Assembly: GCA_038363925.1 (NCBI GenBank)
Contig: JAQQWL010000011.1
Location: 7,812,001-7,876,000 of the forward strand
Source of the DNA: Apiospora phragmitis
Lineage: Eukaryota; Ascomycota; Sordariomycetes; Amphisphaeriales; Apiosporaceae
Length of the DNA: 64,000 bases
Direction: 5' to 3'
The notes beneath the pieces were generated by a model. That model was given only the letters and a program-made list of their open reading frames with translations. It was not told the DNA's origin and did no database searches. Of the stretch, positions 59,827-64,000 are shown in pieces. The number at the start of each line of letters is the position of its first letter. Position 1 is the stretch's first letter. The position numbers and the translations under genes are program-made.

Positions 59827-60619
59827 CATAGTGCCTCTACACTCTTCTTCGTGTGTGCAGGAAAGGCGGTAATTCGCATTCATCTAGTCCTTGGGCTGGC
59901 TCTTTCTACATATCCTACTACTACTTACAATCCGACTGCTGCTGTTTCGGTTCTCGACCAAAAAACCTGTGGGAAGTCTTATACCGACACAGTACCGACA
60001 TCCTCTAATTCAACACGGCCCCGTTGCCTGGCAGCTGTTTGTCTCCACGCCCAGCAATCCCACCAACCAGCAATCCCAGAGAACTTGAACAACGACGAGC
60101 TGAACCTCACCGTTCACCCTTCAAGTTCTTGCCCGCCGCCCGAACATATCCAGTTCCTCCATATACACAACCTACACCATCCTTTTCGCTAGCCAATGCC
60201 ATTGTGACAGCTTGTTGCGCTTCGAATCGACGACCCTCTGTTCCCCTACCGAACCTCGAAGTCGTCCCAACTCGCCCACCCTCACTTGCGGACCTGTTAG
60301 CTCAGTTTCTGCGCCCAGTTACAGCTTCGAGCAACCAGAGAGATATAGATCGATATTTGGTACACAGATTCATGCCACCAAGCACCAATCTCAGCTTTAC
60401 GAAACCTACCTCATCCTTCGATCCGTCTTTCGTATAGACTTCCACGAGTGAAAGCATTCATTAATTGTGGCGACATCTTCCACTCTTTTGACTGGCCAGC
60501 TGCTATTCCTGAATAGGCAATTTCGAGGAGTATAGTTACGGCCGTACATCCTCATCTGATCGTCTACTTCCGGCATTCACTAGTAATAGAACCACGGCTT
60601 TCGCACGACTACCGCAAAT

Positions 60620-62375
60620 ATGGACGCCTCTTCACCGCTGGCTGCTATGCACCCGGCGCCTCCCCCGACCTGGGGCCAGTCCCACGACATTTACCGGTCG
60701 CAACACTCTCACTATAGTAATTCGAACCCCTTCGGGTCTGGAACCCTTAATATAAGGGACCATCTCCAACGGTCTAAGCCCGACTACTTCAGCTTGAAGT
60801 CTGTTCGTGGCTCATCTCCCACTGCCAGCTTGGCTGCTGATCTGTCCCAGAACTTCAGGATAGATACAGAGGGAAGGTAAGGATCTAGTCTGTCGGCGAG
60901 GCCAGGGAATGTACATGAAGGCTGACTTATTATTGAATAGCCCTCGTTTCCCGACGCCTCGTCGTGCCCTGTTCACGTCCAACATGATGGGCGGTATGGA
61001 GAACAGAGACTACATCACTACGCCGCCTCTGCCGGCATCGTCATCTCCTGTCCCCATGAGTGTGGGCGACATGATGGAGATGGATATATCACCACTCCCT
61101 CACAAGTGTTTATACCCTGATGCGTCTATCGAGGTCACATCTCCCACGCCTGGGGAGCTGCCTGATGATGATTCCATGATGATGGAGTCTCCCATCGCCC
61201 TGTCGCGCCCACCTTCAATGACAACCCTGGACCCTCCGAAGCCTCTGGTAACCGACAGCAGGAAGCGACTTGCACTTCGACGCCCCTCGCTGACAAGGAC
61301 TAAGGGCCACTCCTCGAGTGGTATCGCGGGCCGGTTACATGCCGAGAACCAGCTGAACTCCTTCAGATTCGGCTCGGATAATCGTGTGCCTTCCGGACTC
61401 TCCCTTGGCGAGTGCTTTCAAGACTCACCCCCTCAATTACGTCGGCCTCAAACCGCCAACAGCCCGAACTCTGACGAGCCAAGCTCCTTACGTCCTAAAC
61501 CTCAGTTTGCTAGCCTTACAGGCATCCGCAACGGTTCTCCCATTAGTGGCCACTCTCGCCGTCCATCGAACCCCTTTCAGCGACGACCTCGCCAATACCG
61601 TCGGTCACTGAGTATGTTCGAGAACCCTGCGGATGTCCACAAACCAAAGAAGGAAGACCCCGTGCCAGCAAGCACACTGCAGTCGGTCATGGACGTTGAG
61701 GACGTGCAGGACCCTGCTCTCCCTCACTTCTTTCCTGAAGGCGACAACGACAGCATACCTCGCATTTCCCGAGAAACATTCCTCGACGTCATGGATGGGA
61801 AGTACAGCCACGAGTACACCCAACGGATGGTCATTGACTGCCGCTTTGAGTACGAGTACGAGGGTGGCCACATTGATGGCGCCATAAATTACAACGACAA
61901 GGAGCTGCTGGCGCGCCACCTCTTTGAGCAGCCCATGGAAGGAAAGGTACTACTTATCTTCCACTGCGAGTACTCGGCACACCGTGCTCCTTTGATGGCC
62001 CGCCACATCCGTTCCGAAGACCGAAGCGTCAACGCTGAGCATTATCCTCGCTTGACTTATCCCGAGGTATATCTTCTGGATGGTGGCTACAGCGAGTTCT
62101 TTATCGAGCACCCTTCGCGCTGCTATCCGCAATCATACGTTGAGATGAATGATTCGGAGCATGCGATGACATGTGAGCGAGAGATGGGTAAGCTGCAGCA
62201 GAAGCGCAAAGGTCTCGGCCGTGCCAGGACGTTTGCCTTTGGCGCTCGCGAGTCCATGGTGGACGAGTCGCCCACTGCCCCTGGCAGATGCCATGATTCA
62301 CCAAACAGCATGATTGGCAACTCGCCGATCCTAGGTGTCGACCGAACAACAACCCGCCGCATGGCATCCTACTGA
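60620..62375 (+). CDS. CDC25-type M-phase inducer phosphatase (NimT)
   Basis: Removes the inhibitory phosphate from the mitotic CDK (Cdc2/NimX) to start mitosis. Two exons (60620-60876 and 60941-62375) join to 1692 nt, 563 residues, no frame error. The 64-bp intron starts GTAAGG, with a CTGAC branch site. The N-terminal 350 residues are Ser/Pro-rich with many SP/TP sites, as expected for a protein controlled by kinases. The rhodanese-like catalytic domain (about 375-490) has RMVIDCRFEYEYEGGHIDGA, then the active site HCEYSAHRAP with Cys428 and Arg434 (HCx5R), then YPEVYLLDGGYSEFF and CYPQSYVEM. The CDC25 family HCEFS/HCEYS form is diagnostic. An aligned relative is Aspergillus NimT. Confidence 0.95.
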
Positions 62376-64000
62376 TGATAATATTGCATAATACCTGAGA
62401 CCCATATTAATAACAGCCTTCTTTGCTGTTGGAGTCTAGAGTCAGGAGTTTTGTTTGGTTGATCATCCTATTATCCGCACCTTCATCAAAAAGGCATGCG
62501 TTCTTATTGCCCTTGCACATTCTGCAAGCTTTCTTTTTTCTGTTTCATCCATTATACCCTCTCAGTTCGGCATTAGACGGACGCATTGGCATAGCATCCC
62601 GGTCACCGGCATCGCCTTGAGCTTTTGTTGGATCCGGCATCTGAATTTGTGCTCATTGGCGTCTTTGGTCACTGTCTCCTTATACTGTGTTTATAAGCAT
62701 GCCGACGACTGGCACTTTTCATTTTCGTCTTTTCGATTCTCCTTGGAGGGATCCCGTCATCCACGCGTTGCACCTGTTTGCAAAGGATACCACACATACA
62801 CTTACAACTACTCTCACCGCGAGAGATCCGCACTGGCACCTCCCCGCTTTGGAGCGAGCCAGCATGACGACTATTCACGATCCCGACGCCACCGCCATAC
62901 TGGCCTCGATGAAGAATTCTCTGTACGAACAAACACACTCGGACCAAACTTTTTCCGAACACCAAAATATGATTTTCCTTGTATATGGCAATCATTGCCT
63001 AACTCAACAAAAAAACAACCTTGCCGATCTTTGCCCATGGGTCCCCATCGGACCCTGTTTGCTACTTGTTGCAATATTGCAGAGATAGAGACACAAAGAC
63101 GGCTTGGGAAACGTCTCTGCATGGTACTTTGCGGAACCATAATACTTGAAGGACCAGTAGACTGCAGATGGACATTGGGGTGGCTGAAATCCCCAAGCAT
63201 GCCTTCCCGCTTTTGTTTTAGGGAATGGTAGTGAGCGTATAGGCTTGATGGGATTTCCCTACATACTTTTGGTGCTGGCGCAGGAGTCATTAGATTGATA
63301 ATTCTGCTGCCGAGGCTGTACATTAGTTCCTTCTGCAAACTCATACATGGTCTGGGTGGATGGATCTGCTGCTTATGCATTGCGCACGTTTCTATAACCG
63401 GGTCATGGAGTTCTACCGAAAGGGGGACTCGATATCTGGGAATCGTGCAGGCTTGAGAAATTGAAGAAAAAAATTCACAAACAAGTTCAAAACTATATCT
63501 TTGTTGAAAGTCATGCACCTTGTGATTGCGTTCCCTCAATGCTATGTTCAGCAGTATTAACAGTGAGTGTTGCTGGTTGATTGTATTTTCCCCAGCGAGA
63601 AAGGTGAATTGAATTCCTATGTATGGGGCGGAGCGGGGTCCGGACTTGGATCCGAACGGGTGGGTCTCGGCTAAGTATGGGGCCAGCCGGAGTCGGATCC
63701 GTTCTACCAGACATACAGTACACTCGAGGTACGGTCGAAAAGCGCAGGGATTTTGTACCAGAGGTCAAAAGTTCAATGTTGACAACTTCGGTTATTGAGT
63801 TGACGGACTTGTATTATACTATATGGATATCTAGGCCAGGTCCGTTATCGTCAATGCCATTACTTTGTTGTTCGAATCTGGATCCGGAAGACTATTCCTT
63901 GGGGACCCACAGTAGCTTACCTTGCCCATCTTGAGTGCGGCTACGGAGTAAAGGAGACATGTTCCCTCCTTCATCTTTTCTGATCTTTACTACAGCCATC
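62376..64000. other. Region downstream of CDC25 to the window end
   Basis: About 1.6 kb. A 258-codon plus-strand frame (62455-63231) starts 80 bp past the stop but lacks any motif and has poor composition; it is more likely 3' untranslated or spacer DNA. Nothing else identified before the window ends. Confidence 0.5.

Larger units (their letters stand above)
53415..60619. other. 7.2-kb gene-free region between POL5 and CDC25
   Basis: Divergent region with only short frames; none has a motif, an exon chain or a plausible start. An A+T-rich ACATAACATA repeat lies at 56223-56305. The last kilobase is pyrimidine-rich and probably holds the long leader and promoter of the CDC25 gene. No transposon protein or tRNA seen. 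Confidence 0.5.

Noticed and set aside
62455..63231. 258-codon plus-strand frame downstream of CDC25
   Set aside because: No motif, mixed composition typical of chance frames, and it overlaps other open frames in the likely 3' untranslated region.
1..64000. CRISPR arrays, bacterial operons, tRNA genes
   Set aside because: Direct repeats are contiguous minisatellites without spacers, genes are intron-bearing and singly transcribed, and no convincing tRNA T-loop/anticodon arrangement was found by eye. A tRNAscan run would settle the tRNA question.

Overview
The window reads as nuclear DNA of a filamentous ascomycete, most likely a Sordariomycete. Genes carry short spliceosomal introns of roughly 50-150 bp (one in atp1 is 225 bp) with GT-AG ends and CTAAC/CTGAC-type branch sites. 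The genes are typical of moulds: a DUF4045/gelsolin protein, an SPX-ankyrin-GDPD protein, a GliK-like cyclotransferase, a GPI-anchored Ser/Thr-rich wall protein and a CDC25/NimT phosphatase. There is no operon structure, CRISPR array or recognisable tRNA.

Layout: a 5'-truncated DUF4045-gelsolin gene (+, 1-3138); a GPI wall protein (-, 5.3-6.5 kb); a large conserved protein with one C-terminal membrane segment (-, 8.6-11.9 kb); NAD-dependent glycerol-3-phosphate dehydrogenase (+, 13.5-15.0 kb); a membrane-anchored GGCT/GliK-like protein (-, 15.3-16.7 kb); a DgoD-type galactonate dehydratase (-, 17.1-18.4 kb); acetolactate synthase ILV2 (+, 20.1-22.3 kb); an unknown protein with a 4-residue repeat tail (+, 23.5-24.3 kb); ATP synthase alpha ATP1 (+, 25.3-27.7 kb); a repeat block (28.0-29.0 kb); NAD(P)HX dehydratase (+, 29.4-30.6 kb); a 6.2-kb gene-free stretch; a Ser-rich unknown protein (+, 36.8-38.8 kb); an AT-hook protein (-, 39.0-40.1 kb); an SPX-ankyrin-GDPD Gde1/NUC-2 protein (+, 41.4-44.7 kb); proteasome alpha-7 (+, 45.4-46.4 kb); a secreted FAD/BBE oxidoreductase (-, 46.9-49.4 kb); POL5 (-, 50.3-53.4 kb); a 7.2-kb gene-free stretch; and CDC25/NimT (+, 60.6-62.4 kb).

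The genes are mostly unrelated housekeeping functions and do not form a pathway cluster. The strongest window-wide observation is that eleven of seventeen genes, including the essential ATP1, ILV2 and POL5, are broken by single-base insertions or deletions, mostly in short G/C/A/T runs. I count 22 such sites, and at each one a one-base change restores a conserved or otherwise coherent frame. This points to uncorrected sequencing error rather than gene decay. Exon coordinates below were worked out by hand; after allowing for these indels every gene length comes out as a multiple of three.

The most unusual DNA is the block at 28.07-28.96 kb: eight head-to-tail 16-bp units, an imperfect inverted repeat around a T14 run, a purine-rich minisatellite and an A19 tract. 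It could be a relic non-autonomous element. I did not find a clearly new multi-gene system.
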